Assembly: GCA_963556695.1 (NCBI GenBank) | Contig: CAUWAG010000010.1 | Location: 248,001-312,000 of the forward strand | Direction: 5' to 3' | From: Anthostomella pinea | Taxonomy: Eukaryota > Ascomycota > Sordariomycetes > Xylariales > Xylariaceae | Length of the DNA: 64,000 nt | Part shown: positions 22,073-33,569 of the stretch, piece after piece | How the letters are laid out: each line of letters begins with the position of its first letter | Position numbering within the stretch: the first letter of the stretch is position 1 | Program-made: the position numbers and the translations under genes | The notes under the pieces: generated by a model | What the model was told of the DNA's origin: nothing | The model's input: the letters and a program-made list of their open reading frames with translations, nothing else | Databases searched by the model: none

Positions 22073-24147
22073 TTAGTTGAAAAGGTCCTGGATCTGGGGA
22101 GATAGCAGCGGTGCAGTTCTCTCGACGGGCAGTGCAGGCCGTGGTGGTTCCAAATCGGGCTGTGGTCGGTGGTCTGGAGCTCCAGGTCCACGGAGCTGGC
22201 TGCGAGTGATCGCGTACAGCTTCAGGATCAGGTCTGCGAATCGTACTCGCTTGGCGGGGCGGGCTGGTCCCGGCACGGGTTCTTGGGCAGCAGGCACTGG
22301 TTCAGGAACCTCAGGAGTCTGTGCTGGAGTTGGTGGCAACTCGACGGGCTGGTCTTCCGGTTTCCTATTTATAGGTAAGAAATCGTCAAGGTTGGCTCTT
22401 TTCAGCACTATCTGACTCTGGTGCAACAGGCGTTCATCCCCCTCTTTAGGCAGGTCCTCTGACCTCCTGGTCAGAGCATCCGGCTTCGCTCCTTGCTTTC
22501 CGGGGCAGTAGACAATCTTGAAGTTAAAACGGGACAGGAATTCAGACCATCTGGCTTGGCAGCGGTTCAGTAACTTCGTCATCGTGAAATACTCTAGGTT
22601 CCGGTGGTCAGTAATAACCTTAATCGGGGAACTTGTCCCCTCCAGCTCGGGTCTCTATTCTTTGAAGCAGTGGATAATCGCCAGCAGTTCCTTGTCGTAA
22701 ATTTCGTAATTATATTCCATCGTTAAGTGTTTTTTCAAAAAAAAAGCTACTGGCCTCAGGATTCTATCGTCCCCATACTGGGACAACACTCCGGCGGACA
22801 CGTAATCAGACGCGTCGGTCTCTATGATGATCTCTTTTTCCCAATCGAATGGGGCCAGGACAGGCGCTGTGGTAAAGCGTGCTTCAGACGGTCAAAGGCA
22901 GTCTGGAAGGCCGGGTTCCAGTGGAAACGCATCCTTTTTCTCGTCAGGGCCACCATTAGGGCGATGATCTTCGAGAAATCCTTCACGAAGCGTCGGTAAA
23001 AGTTGCTGAATCCGATAAACGCTTGGACATCTGTCAGGCAGGACGGGGATTGCCAGTTCCAAATGGTCTCAATCTTCTTCGGGTCCATGCGAATCCTATT
23101 CTTCCTGACAATTACACCCAAAAAGGTGGTCTCATCCTTGAAGAATTCGCACTTCTGGATCTTGGCGTATAGGCCGGCCTGTCTCAGGGACTCTAATACC
23201 TGGCGGACGTGTTTCAGGTGCTCTTCTCGGGTACGGCTGTAGATCAAGATATCGTCCAGATAGGCAGTGCAAAATACATCCAGGTACTCTTGCAAGGTAT
23301 TGTTTATGAACCTTTGGAAGGTTGCGGGGGCCCCAGTCAGTCCAAAGGGCATCACCAGGGACTCGTACAGGCCAAAGCGGGTACGGAACGCGGTTAGATA
23401 CTCCTGTCCTTTCTTCATGCGGATGTTGTTAAAAACAGACACGATATCAATCTTTGTGAAGTACTTTATTCCCTTCAGGTTGTTCAGAGATTCCTTGGTT
23501 AAGGGCAGCGGATATCGGTCCTTAACAGAGATGTTGTTCAGTCCTCGGTAGTTGACGCAGAAATGGAGGCTTCTATCAGCCTTTTTAACAAATAAGACCG
23601 GGGAGGCGGCAGGCGACGAGCTGGGACAGACGAACCCCTTGCGCAGATTCTCTTCCAGCCATTCTTTCAGTGCAAGCAGCTCGTTGCGGGACATGGGGTA
23701 CAGTGGTCCAAATGGGGGCGTCTTGCCATCCTGTAGGCGGATATTGTGATCATAATCCCGGTGCAGGAGGAGTCTTTCGGCTTCTTTGGGTAAAAAGATG
23801 TCGGCATAATCCTCCAGTTCCTCAGGGAGCAGGTCTCGGGGCTCCGGCAGGCTGGCATTCTGCAGGTACCGGTTGATATCATCGATCGTGACAGTAAAGA
23901 GCTGGCAGTTCCTTCGGCTATATATCGTACAGGCTCTCAACGATACTCGGGCAATATCCAAATGCTGCAGCTCAGGCGGTCGGGGAGGCAAGTTATGCAG
24001 TCGGGCCTTGGTAGGGACGTCATGCAATGCTCGGATCTTCGTCGGGCGGGCGGGAGTATTGCAGTGTTTCCGGCAGTATTCGCTGTCAAAAGTGAAGGTA
24101 TGGCTCGCAAATCCAATCTTCGGGTCGTGCTTCTTTAGCCAGGGCAT
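22073..24147 (-). pseudogene. Gypsy reverse transcriptase and RNase H
   Basis: RT motifs run [49 protein letters not shown] and the catalytic [12 protein letters not shown] near 23245-23290. The frame stops at about 22822; the RNase H continues in a second frame ([21 protein letters not shown]) toward 22073 with a proline-rich spacer. The order RT-RH before integrase fits Ty3/Gypsy. Confidence 0.88.
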
Positions 24148-24162
24148 TCCTAGAATAACGGG

Positions 24163-24438
24163 CTAATGGGCCAATTGGGTCACAAAGAGCTTGATCTTTT
24201 TGTAATGGTCTTCAGTTCTCAGTCGGGTCTCGATATAGTGGGTGATCATTCCACTCTCGGCGTCTCTTCCATCGAACACTTCTAATCTGAATGGTTTCTT
24301 TAGTTTTTTCAGGGGTAGCTCGTAGCTCGCGGCCCAGCTCTGGTCTACAAAGCCTTTTCCTTCGGCTCTGGTATCAGTCATGGCATAAGTCGGGAGCGTC
24401 TTGCTTCCCAACTCCAGGGTAACAGGTAGAATCATCAA
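24163..24438 (-). pseudogene. Gypsy aspartic protease with altered active site
   Basis: The sequence around the active site reads YAMTDTRAEGKGFVDQSWA; the canonical triad is DTG or DSG, and here the glycine codon has become arginine. A stop after VTQLAH separates it from RT. It would normally process gag-pol. Confidence 0.75.
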
Positions 24439-24554
24439 ATGGGACCTCTGATCCGTTTCTTCTAGGACAGAAACTCCCTTGGCGGCGGCAGCAGATAGTC
24501 GGACGCTGGCAGCGGTTCTTAGGCGGCGCTCCTTCTTGGGAGCCTGGGTGCGAC

Positions 24555-25919
24555 TTAACCCAGACTCACTCCATTTGTCAAGCTTGACGGGCTGCGAGGC
24601 GGGCTGACAGATCGGACAGAATCAGGGCTATCAGAACGGTGGACATAGCTGGCACGGAATTGACGAAGTTGGGACAAGGGGCGAGTATCAGGTTCAGGGC
24701 AGGCAGCGACGCGATGATCCTTGGAACCGCAGCGGAAGCATTCTCTGTGCTCTTTCCTTCCACTGGGGGCAAATCTTCTCTTGAAGCTCAAGTCCATAGG
24801 CTCTCCTCCGTTAGCGACGGGCGAAGCAGGTCGGGGCGCTCTCTATTCTCTCTTGGGCTGGTCCGGGCTCGTGGCAGCGGGTTGGCGGGGGACAACAGCG
24901 GCGGCATAACTGACAGGGGTTTTGGCAGAAGTGACGACACGGTTCCGGGAGACTTGCTATTGGTGTTGGCGGAAGCGGTTATCCAGGGCTTGTAGGTGAT
25001 TGGCGTAGTCTCTGTATCTCCAGGACGGGGTCAGGCTGTGTAGGAGCATATCCTGAAGTTCGCGAGATATGCCTTGGAATAACAATGAGGTCAGGGCGTC
25101 CTTAGGCATCTCTCCTTCCAGGGCCAGGCATTGAAATTCAGAAAAGAAAGTGCTGAAGTCCTGGTTCCTTTGCTTCAGCTGGTATAGCTTATTCTGGGCA
25201 TTCTGAATACGGTCGGGGTCTCCAAAGGCGTTCTCCAGATAGGCAAGCATTTCTGGGTAATCAAGGAAGTCAGGAACTCCGTAGCGGGTCTTCGGCAGGA
25301 TCAATTCGTAGGCTTTCCCGGTCAGACGTCCGGCAACATAGGTCAGCCGGGCAGTAACGGTCAGGAATTGGTCAGCATTGGCGGTCATCTTGCCATAGAT
25401 CTGTTGCATGAACCGGTGAAGGTCGCTTCAAGAGCCATTGAATTCTTTTGGGTCAGGGATCTTCTCACTGAGATAGGAAAATCCGGAACGGACAGGAGGA
25501 GCAAGCGCAGTCAATCCCGGTACAGAATCTGCAAGCTGCTCAGCCGGGGGACTCGGGGTAGCGGCAGGGACGGGTCGGGGAGTCTGTATAGCAGGCATGG
25601 CGGCGTCAAGCAGGCAGAGTTTCTCAACCTTTAGATGGGTAATTTCTTTTTAAAGAAGGGTAGTATCTTCTCGGTGCTGTTACTTTTGGTATTCAATAAT
25701 TCCCTCTTGTTTGGCAATAGTTGATCGGAGGGACTGGAGGGAGTTATCATGGTCAGATTCGGCGAGACGGAAGAAATCGTTCTCTTCCTTCAAGGCGGCA
25801 GCATAGCCATTGATATGGCACAAGTATAACAGCCAGTCAGACGGGTTATTGGTAACGTGGGCAACGAGCTCTTCTGGAGAGTCCGCTCCCGAAGGCGGTT
25901 CAGGCCGCTCCTGGGACAT
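24555..25919 (-). pseudogene. Gypsy gag with CCHC knuckle
   Basis: Starts MSQERPEPPSGADSPEELV at 25919, is broken near 25680, and resumes with a capsid-like core at 25409-24957 (LPKTRYGVPDFLDYPEMLAY, FQGISRELQDMLLHSL). A zinc knuckle CFRCGSKDHRVAACP follows at 24797-24700. Confidence 0.8.
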
Positions 25920-25962
25920 TCTCGCGGTAGATACGGCGCCTATAGGGTAGGAGCTACGTAAT

Positions 25963-26205
25963 TGTCACGGGTTCCGGTACGGGCAGTATAGGCAATCGTA
26001 TGACAGTCTATTCTCTATGGTTCTGGCAGGGTTACAGGTAACTCTATTGACAGGACGTAGTTCAAAGAGCTACAATTCAGGTTCAGGCGGGAACAGTGAA
26101 GATATCGTCAGTTCTCAGGTCCACATTGGTCCACCCGGGCCGCCGACAGCTGGCGCCCGGGGTCCCTCCACTTCCTGCCCATAGGCAGGGTCCAGCGCCT
26201 TGACA
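25963..26205 (-). repeat. Gypsy 5' LTR
   Basis: 243 bp, about 97% identical to 20297-20539 by eye; ends in GCCTTGACA where the other has GCCGTGACA. Confidence 0.93.
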
Positions 26206-26210
26206 TTAAT

Positions 26211-28715
26211 AACTTTACTTATTTAATAATATTTTTAATAAACGAATAGATTATACCGAAAACTCGTTTTACGATTTCGTTTTATTCAAAGATATAAAAG
26301 CGTTTTATTTAATAGATATGGTAGACTTTATACTATTATTTATATAAAATATATAAAAATATTGTTTTTTGAAATCTTCGTAAGTGTGAGAGTTGTGATG
26401 GCTTTGGTTGTCCAAGGGGTGAATGGAAGCAGGTAGCTGAAGAAGCTTTGTTAGATGCTCTAAAGATGGGCCCTGCTTTGTGGTTTGAGTGTATATTTAA
26501 TAGCAAATCAGGCCCTCCTGACTCATAGCTAGAACAAGCAAGCAACTAGGGAATCTATCCTTATTCTGCACCGATACAGTATTCTCGACAGTAAGCTTAT
26601 AATAAGCGATATAAATATTTAAATTTTCGTTTTTAAGCGTAAATCAATATGTAGGCTTTAAAAACATATTATGTACGAAAAAAAATAACGCGTTTTAATT
26701 TATCGTAATTATAAACCGTATAATACGTAATATTTATACAAACTTTTTTAAAAACTTTATTACAATATTTTTGTTTTATTCGATATATTATTTAATAGTG
26801 ATTAAAATTTAAGCAATCGAAGCAAGTAAATGTTTTCGTTAAGTAAAGGCATTTATCAGTAAATCGATAATATTAATGATTTTAGCAATCTTAATATCAT
26901 CCGTAATGAATCAGTACCTTATTTTAAAATGTTGAAAAATATTTTTTCTTAATAACTCGTTTAGTGTTCGAACAGGCTTGAACGATCAATCATAATACTT
27001 GAGTATTGGGTCAAGGTCATGATGGTGCTGATGGTTTGGATTGTGAGGTCTAGCTGGACTTGCAGGTCTGGCTAAATGTCCTCACAATCCGGTATATAAT
27101 CTCTTATCCAACCATACATGTGGATCTGGTATGGATGGTTTGAAGGTTGGAATCGCATAGATCCAACAGTTATAAAACGTAAGGTTAATTATTGTTTTTT
27201 TCAAAGCGTGATTAAAGTTTTTATTAATTAAAAACGTAATCGGAAAAATATTCCGATATTAAGTGTTTTTCTACTCAATATTCTTAACTTTTGAAATAGT
27301 CTTAGCTTAAGCTTTAATAATTCACTTGTTACAACCGGAATAGCTTTGTTTATAGTCCATTTTATTATCATCAAAGTATTAAATAGACTTTTAAAAGTGA
27401 TTTTAAACCCTTTTAGCGCTTTTTAAGCGCTTTTATGGCTTTCATTCACGTAGCTACCTTTATATCATTTTTAACGCTTTTCCGGCTTTTATTATAATTA
27501 TTGTTAGTAGTTATAAAAATTTAAATCACTAAGGGCTGTGTAAATAAGCTGAAATAATTATATATCGTTTTTGAACTTATTAATTAAGATTTTTTGAAAG
27601 TTTAATAAATAAAGCTTTTAAAAATCGGGACATAATTTGTGACGGAACGCTCACCATAACCACTATGCCACGGCTGTTCCTCCCAAAAGGATGTCGAATA
27701 TCAAGCGTGACAGCTTGACATTCAATGGTGGTACATGTACTCATGTCCGGGCTCCAGGATTCAACACATGGGCTACCTATACCAGACCATGACATATTTA
27801 CGGTCAAACTGCGTAAAGGTTTACGATAAAGATTAAAAAAAAGTACGTATAATTATTTAAAATGATAGATAAAAATAAAAATATAATAGTGATAGTTGGT
27901 ATTTAGCTATAAAGGCTTTGCTGTAATTTTTGTATCGAAAAAAATAAAGCTTTTTAAACCGTACTGATTTAATCGATTATAATATTTAAAACAATATAAC
28001 AAATGATAGTTTAAAATAAACTTAAGTTATTAATATTAATGGTTTATAAGTTAAAACTTAGTTTAATATTTTAAATTATTGAATATTATATAATCGTTTT
28101 TTATAAATTTATATAAAACTTAATAAGAATATTTTTAACGTTAGTATTAACAAGGAGAAAACCCCTTTTTAATTTTTAAAAAAGTTATCCTTATTTTTAA
28201 AATTTTTTTTTAAAACTATTAGTATTCATAATTAAAATATTAACTTTTTAAATAAAAAGTTAAATTTTTTAAATTTTAAATAGCTGCTTTATATGTTAAG
28301 CTCAAGTTTTGTTTATCTGTTAATTTTGGATGTTTTTAAAGTTTAATAATAGTTTTAAAGGAATAAAACTAGCAATATTAATAATAAATATAATCAATAG
28401 GTAATACAATATATAAATAAATGGCTTATAATTTTTTAAAAAAATTAAATTCATATCAGAAAATATTTAAAATAGCGGTATGAAGGTAATTAAGCTTTTA
28501 GAGCTATAAAAGATATAATTATTTGAGTAATAAATTAATAGTGATTAAAAATAACAGGAAAAGGTTTATAAAAGGTTTAAAAATTATAAACAAAATATTA
28601 CTTAGAAAATGTTATTATTTACAACGATTTAAGCGTTATATATTAATTAACTTTCATTAATATTAATAATGAAGCAGACTTTAATTATGCGAACTTATTA
28701 TTTATTAAAAAGCAA
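26211..28715. other. AT-rich RIP tract with three less mutated islands
   Basis: Mostly AT-rich and stop-rich. Islands of normal composition at about 26375-26560, 26985-27165 and 27640-27800 have no recognisable coding content and look like short repeat remnants. No gene. Confidence 0.65.
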
Positions 28716-28717
28716 TA

Positions 28718-28768
28718 ACGTAGGTCACAAGCGAGCGGCAATTACAAGCGAGCGGCAACTTTTCACCA
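28718..28768 (+). repeat. Left terminal inverted repeat
   Basis: 51 bp, ACGTAGGTCACAAGCG... to ...AACTTTTCACCA, with direct repeats at 28727-28741 and 28744-28758. Confidence 0.9.
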
Positions 28769-28815
28769 GCCACCCAACCTTTCAATCAAGGCTCCTAATT
28801 GATCAACCAACAATA

Positions 28816-30471
28816 ATGGCATTGCGTTATAGCGAATCAGACTTACAGCTTGCTGTCCAAGCTAAACGACGCGACCCTCATATTACCATTGGCAAGCTTT
28901 CTAAGACTTTCCATGTCCCATACAATACCTTGAAGGCTAGAATCGCCGGCCGACCATCACGATGCGATAGCATGCCTAATTCTTTGAAACTTACGGTTTC
29001 TGAAGAGAATGCCATTTGTTCCTTCATAATCGACCTGGATGCGCGAGCATTTCCGCCCCGGTACACTTATGTTGAAGATATGGCAAATCAATTGTTGGCG
29101 GCGCGCGGGGCTGGACGCGTTGGAAAGAACTGGACGGCGAACTTTATCAAACGTACACCAGGCCTCCGGACGCGTTTTCATCGGAGGATGGACTACGAGA
29201 GGGTCTTGAACGAAGATCCGGACGCGTATCGCGCGTGGTTTCGCCAAGTTGCGGCGGCAATCGCAAAACATGGTATCCAAGACGCGGATATTTACAATTT
29301 CGACGAGACTGGGTTTATGATGGACATTATTGGGTCCGGCATGGTCATTACAAGCGCCGAAAGACGTGATAGGCCTAGACAAGCCCAGCAAGGCAACAGG
29401 GAATGGTCTACAGCAATTTCTGCTGTCAATGCTGATGGTTGGGTGGTCCCGCCGTTCATCATTCTACAGGGCAAAACCCACCTCGCGTCATGGTATCGCG
29501 ACACGACATTACCACGCGATTGGAAGGTGGCCGTGTCCGATAATGGGTGGACTACGAACGAGATTGGGTTGGAATGGATTCGGCATTTCGACAAGTATAC
29601 CAGACCGCGTATGACTGCCGGTAAACGCCTCCTCATCCTAGATGGTCACGAAAGCCACCATTCCCAGATCTTTGAGAGATATTGCCAGAACAACAGCATT
29701 ATTACCCTTTGTATGCCTGCCCACTCGTCACACAGGCTCCAGCCTTTAGATGTCAGTTGTTTTAGCCCGCTCAAACGAGCGTACGGTCGCATGATTGAGG
29801 ATCTCATCCGGCGTCATATAACCCATGTTTCGAAAGAGGACTTCCTTGCAGCGTTTTGTGAAGCACATAACGCTGCTATGACGCCAGGGAACATTCGAGC
29901 AGGTTTCAGTGCCACTGGGCTTGTTCCTTTTGACACAGAAAGTGTCATTTCGAAACTGGATGCTGTCGCTGTCGTACGAACACCGTCGCCAGACCCCAAT
30001 CTGCCACCCACTACTTGGACTTCGAAGACGCCTACCACCATCAACGAAGCGGTCAACCAATCGGTTTATATCCGAAATCGAGTCAGAAACCACCAGGGAA
30101 GCTCACCTACATCAATAATTGATGCGTTGAGCTCGTTTTTAAAGGCTACATACGGTCTTATGCACAAGGTCGCTTTGGTTGATTCCCGGGTCCGCGAGCT
30201 AGAGGAGGCCAATCACTTACTAAGTAAACGCCGGAGGACAAAAAACAAACGTCTAGTGAAAGGAGGAGTACTTTCTGTTGAAGATACAGTAGGTCTCCAG
30301 GCTGTAAAGGATGGTGGTGAGCTGGCAAGACAGGAAATGGGTGAAGGTAGTCGTCGTCCGAGGAGGGCGGCAGCGCGTGAGCGACGTTGTGGCGTTTGCG
30401 GCAACACTGGCCATAATGCGCGAACTTGTACAATAGAGATAGAAACGTCTGAAGAAGAAGAATCCGATTGA
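28816..30471 (+). CDS. Fot1/pogo-family transposase
   Basis: 551 residues from ATG 28816 (MALRYSESDLQLAVQ); the frame is open upstream into the TIR but family proteins start here. Order: psq-type helix-turn-helix (about 1-60, ITIGKLSKTFHVPYNTLKAR), CENP-B/Tc5 helix-turn-helix (about 65-135), then a DDE_1 catalytic domain. Putative acidic triad: NFDETGFMMD (about 175), LLILDGHESHH (about 275) and LQPLDVSCFSPLKRAY (about 310), a D,D,D arrangement. The C-terminus has a coiled-coil-like basic stretch and a zinc knuckle CGVCGNTGHNARTC. No stops or frameshifts: it could still be active, cutting and pasting at TA sites. Confidence 0.92.
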   Translation: MALRYSESDLQLAVQAKRRDPHITIGKLSKTFHVPYNTLKARIAGRPSRCDSMPNSLKLTVSEENAICSFIIDLDARAFPPRYTYVEDMANQLLAARGAGRVGKNWTANFIKRTPGLRTRFHRRMDYERVLNEDPDAYRAWFRQVAAAIAKHGIQDADIYNFDETGFMMDIIGSGMVITSAERRDRPRQAQQGNREWSTAISAVNADGWVVPPFIILQGKTHLASWYRDTTLPRDWKVAVSDNGWTTNEIGLEWIRHFDKYTRPRMTAGKRLLILDGHESHHSQIFERYCQNNSIITLCMPAHSSHRLQPLDVSCFSPLKRAYGRMIEDLIRRHITHVSKEDFLAAFCEAHNAAMTPGNIRAGFSATGLVPFDTESVISKLDAVAVVRTPSPDPNLPPTTWTSKTPTTINEAVNQSVYIRNRVRNHQGSSPTSIIDALSSFLKATYGLMHKVALVDSRVRELEEANHLLSKRRRTKNKRLVKGGVLSVEDTVGLQAVKDGGELARQEMGEGSRRPRRAAARERRCGVCGNTGHNARTCTIEIETSEEEESD

Positions 30472-30526
30472 TTAGATTGAATTAAATGCGTTGTGGTCAA
30501 GTTATTTAACATGTTGGTTAGAAGAT

Positions 30527-30577
30527 TGGTGAAAAGTTGCCGTTCGCTTGTAATTGCCGCTCGCTTGTGACCTACGT
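30527..30577 (-). repeat. Right terminal inverted repeat
   Basis: Reverse complement of 28718-28768 with a single G/A difference in the second internal direct repeat. Confidence 0.9.
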
Positions 30578-30579
30578 TA

Positions 30580-31431
30580 ACGTTTATTAAAACGCTTTGA
30601 TAATTAAAAAATACAAACATTTAAATTTACAGGTTATTTTAAAATAAAACCTTTGCGGCCTTTTCCCGCTTTTAATCACCCCGTAATTAAAAGCCTTTAA
30701 CGTCGCACTACGTATATAAGCGCAAACTAAACCTTATTTCTAGCTTGATTAAGCGTTATAAAAATCAAATTATCCCACACAAATTTATATAATAATATAA
30801 GCTTATTTATTTTAAGATTTAAACTTTTAAAATACGAATAATTCTTCAAAGATTTTTCTTACCTATTATAACAAATTTAAAATTAAAACTTGATTAAATA
30901 GACGCAATTCCTACGTTTTTAATAAAAAAACTAGATAAAAAGATTTATATAAAAAGTCTAACGGATTTAAATAATTTTTACCATATATCTCAAAGAAAAT
31001 ACTGTTAATTTAAAACTAAGGATAACCTCTAAGTTAAAAAAACCTTTCTACAGCTATAAATAAAGCTTTCGTAAATAATAAAAACATTTTCAAAAAGCGC
31101 TTTAAAGTTTAGCTTTAACCTTTTAATTTTTAACAATGCCGTTTAGTATTTTGTAAAACGCGGTGTTTTCGTAATTAATTACGTAGATGATTCTTTCATT
31201 TTGAAAACAAATCGGTTTAAAGTTATGTAGTTTAAAACTTCTTTTAAAGCCTTTAAATGAAAAGATTTAGAGGCTATATATTTTCTTTTGACATTTAAAT
31301 CGTTAAAGATTATAAGAATTACTTTTTATAGGGTTTTAATATTCAAAGTAGGGTAAAAGTTTTCAATTAAGCTCGTATAAAGCGCTGAAACGTACCTATT
31401 TCGCTTTATACAATTAAGAAAAGAATGAACA
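30580..31431. other. AT-rich RIP tract
   Basis: Stop-rich AT sequence without coding content or recognisable repeats. Confidence 0.65.
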
Positions 31432-31435
31432 TAAA

Positions 31436-31910
31436 TGTTACGAACCAACAAATACCACGGCCTGTTGGAGGGCCAAGGGGAGTACACAAAGAACCAATGG
31501 AATTAGAAGCCAGGAACAGAACAATGGGTATTACGGATTACATAACAAAGGTCATATGACGGATCACTGGATCACGAAGTGAGCCTGCGAGGATCACTGG
31601 ATCAGGGAGTAAGCCAGTGAGCATCACTAGATCAGGGAATGAGCCAGTGAGCATCACTCTGGGACAAGGTGATCCTATCCCATCAGTGAGGGAGAGATTG
31701 GATATATAAGGACACACATTTCCCAGCTAGATAGATAGACAGTGTCTGCCTTAGTGATCATTCTAAGTATCTTAGCCAGCCCTAAGGTGAGAGAAATCTC
31801 TTGATGACTCGACTATGCAGTGAACCCAGTTCAGACCAAGCCCCAGCATCTGAGTGTCTTCTAGTTGACAGAAGCCTCTATCGTCCTTTGTGTTGACTTA
31901 CCTCAGAACA
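31436..31910 (+). mobile_element. Probable solo LTR, family LTR-C
   Basis: 475 bp from TGTTACGAACC to CCTCAGAACA, flanked by TAAA (31432-31435 and 31911-31914). It contains three and a third 30-bp tandem units (31561-31660; GATCA(C/G)..GTGA pattern) followed by a TATA-like GATATATAAGG at 31701, an LTR-promoter layout. It sits as a normal-composition island in RIP DNA. The 4-bp duplication is short, so the ends are tentative. Confidence 0.5.
31561..31660 (+). repeat. 30-bp tandem repeat inside LTR-C
   Basis: Units start at 31561, 31591 and 31621 with a partial unit at 31651. Pattern: (G)GATCACTGGATCA..GAGTGAGCC..GTGA. Confidence 0.8.
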
Positions 31911-32051
31911 TAAACCCTATAGAACCCTTTAGCTTTATAGATTAGACGGCTCATCATACTCGAAAAGTAGCACTTATTAAAAATAATAAACCAAAAAAAG
32001 CTTTATACTTATTAAAAACATCGACCTTATAAAATATTTATTTAACGATAT

Positions 32052-32469
32052 TGTGACGGTGTACAGCCGTATCCACCTAGATGGATGAATACTTAGTCAT
32101 CAGGTCACGTGTAGATTAGATAAGGAAGGAACGGGACTACCACTTAAGGTGTGTGCTGCGCACACCACCTTGCTGGCTTCCTTCCCTTTCTCACCTTGTT
32201 ATTTTCGTCAATCCACCAGATTGCAACACAACGCCGCAGGCATCGTGTGACGGCCTGCACAGACCTTCCCACATGACAAGCGGATACTTCCTTATAAGGG
32301 AAGGATCTGACCAGAGGATCCCTTTAAAGGGGCAACCTCCCACTATACCTATCTCTCTCTCTCTCTTCCTTTCCTCTCTAGTCTTGATATTCTCGTCAAT
32401 AGAGTAATAGCTGCTTGCTGCCGGCCATGTCCCAGCTACTCAGTACGCTCGCCGTGACACATCGTGACA
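32052..32469 (+). mobile_element. Solo LTR, family LTR-D, split by an LTR-A insertion
   Basis: Starts TGTGACGGTGTACAGCC at 32052 and ends CATCGTGACA at 32469, with TSD GATAT/AATAT (32047-32051, 32470-32474; one G/A mismatch). Without the nested 214-bp LTR-A and its 5-bp duplication it would be about 199 bp. Confidence 0.75.
32246..32459 (+). mobile_element. Solo LTR, family LTR-A, copy 3 (nested in LTR-D)
   Basis: 214 bp, TGTGACGGCC to GCCGTGACA, with perfect TSD CATCG (32241-32245, 32460-32464). Confidence 0.92.
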
Positions 32470-32474
32470 AATAT

Positions 32475-33140
32475 TAATATGCAAAACTAGTCAAAACGTA
32501 TATATAAATATAATTAAGTAGATAATAATGTATTTTTTATTTCTAAGTATTTATCAATTTAATTTATTTACGCTTATTAATTTAAGTTTATTAATTTATA
32601 CTAAGCGGCCGAGAGAATTTTTGATTATAACTTATGATAATAAGTTTTAACAGCCTTTTGATTTTTATTAAACATAGTTTCTTTGAATATGAATATATAT
32701 TTATATTTAAAACTAATTAGTTAATTAAATTAATCTCGACTAGTTTAACTCGACGTTTTTCTTTTAAAATTAAATACTTTACGGGTATATTCAATCGAGA
32801 TTTATATAAAAACTGTGAAGTTCATGCGTTCAGATAGGGTCAGGATGGGATAAATCAGGTTCGGTGTCTTGGTTATGGATCCATGTAAGATATTCCTACC
32901 TAAATACAGCTGTAGGAGCCCTTTGATATCCGGGTGCCTGACAGCAGACAACAGACCTGCCAGTGGTCACCACAATGGACCTTTCACCCTTTCAGCCTGC
33001 TGCCAGCTGCAGCACACACTTAATAGGCACCAATATTCTCACAAAAACATTATATAAAAGATCATTTTTTAATAGTTTAAATTATTAGATTTTTATTTAT
33101 ATCGCCGTCGAGAAAATTAATACAAAGTTTAAAAATAAAT
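32475..33140. other. AT-rich tract with one island
   Basis: AT-rich except about 32815-33060, which has normal composition but no recognisable gene. No coding content. Confidence 0.6.
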
Positions 33141-33560
33141 CCCGTGCGCGTGGTGGCTGTACGACTGCAGTGTGGCTGGCTGCCCAGGGCTGCTATCATG
33201 TGACTGCGGTAAGCGGTGTCACCTAGCTCGCTGTGAAGCAGCGTTTGACAAAAGGTACATGTTTCGAAGTAGTAATGCTACCTGTTCTTAACTACTACCC
33301 AGGTTGTTGTGTTTCCCACTCTCTAGGCTGCGCGCAGCGCAGGCCGGAGCGAGCTGATAAGCTTGTTTACACCTCGTGTAAGCGTGTGATTCCATGGTGT
33401 AACGCTTAGATGCTGTGTCCCGTATCCCAGAGTGTGGGTACATAGCCGTACCTTGAAGTCTTCGACTCTAAGTCAGACGTGTCTTCTGTCGCCGAGGACG
33501 GGCTGTAATAATCTTGGTGTTGGCAGACAGGACGATGCAACGAGATGCTGGGCGTACAGC

Positions 33561-33569
33561 ATCTGATAA
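33561..33569 (+). promoter_or_regulatory. Putative SreA/GATA iron-regulatory site 1
   Basis: ATCTGATAA, an exact match to the ATCWGATAA consensus reported for fungal SreA-type GATA repressors, about 660 bp before the transporter start. Confidence 0.6.

Larger units (their letters stand above)
20297..26205 (-). mobile_element. Ty3/Gypsy chromovirus, full length, inactivated
   Basis: 5909 bp with a 243-bp LTR at each end and a perfect TSD TTAAT (20292-20296, 26206-26210). Minus-strand order is gag, CCHC knuckle, protease, RT, RNase H, integrase, chromodomain, i.e. a chromovirus. A purine tract (GGAGAGGGGAGTA on the minus strand, about 20541-20553) sits next to the 3' LTR. The LTRs differ at roughly 7 of 243 positions, nearly all transitions. 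Stops and a changed protease motif show it cannot be autonomous. Confidence 0.93.
28718..30577 (+). mobile_element. Fot1/pogo-like DNA transposon, apparently intact
   Basis: 1860 bp bounded by 51-bp terminal inverted repeats (one mismatch seen) and a TA target duplication (28716-28717, 30578-30579). It holds one uninterrupted transposase gene. Composition inside is normal whereas both flanks are heavily AT-rich, so it entered after the flanks were mutated. Each TIR contains two direct 15-bp motifs ACAAGCGAGCGGCAA spaced 17 bp apart, probable transposase-binding sites. Confidence 0.92.

Noticed and set aside
27640..27800. A second SINE or tRNA-like element (A-box-like TGGCATAGTGG on the minus strand)
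   Set aside because: No convincing B box at the right distance, no TSD and no tail; too decayed to call.
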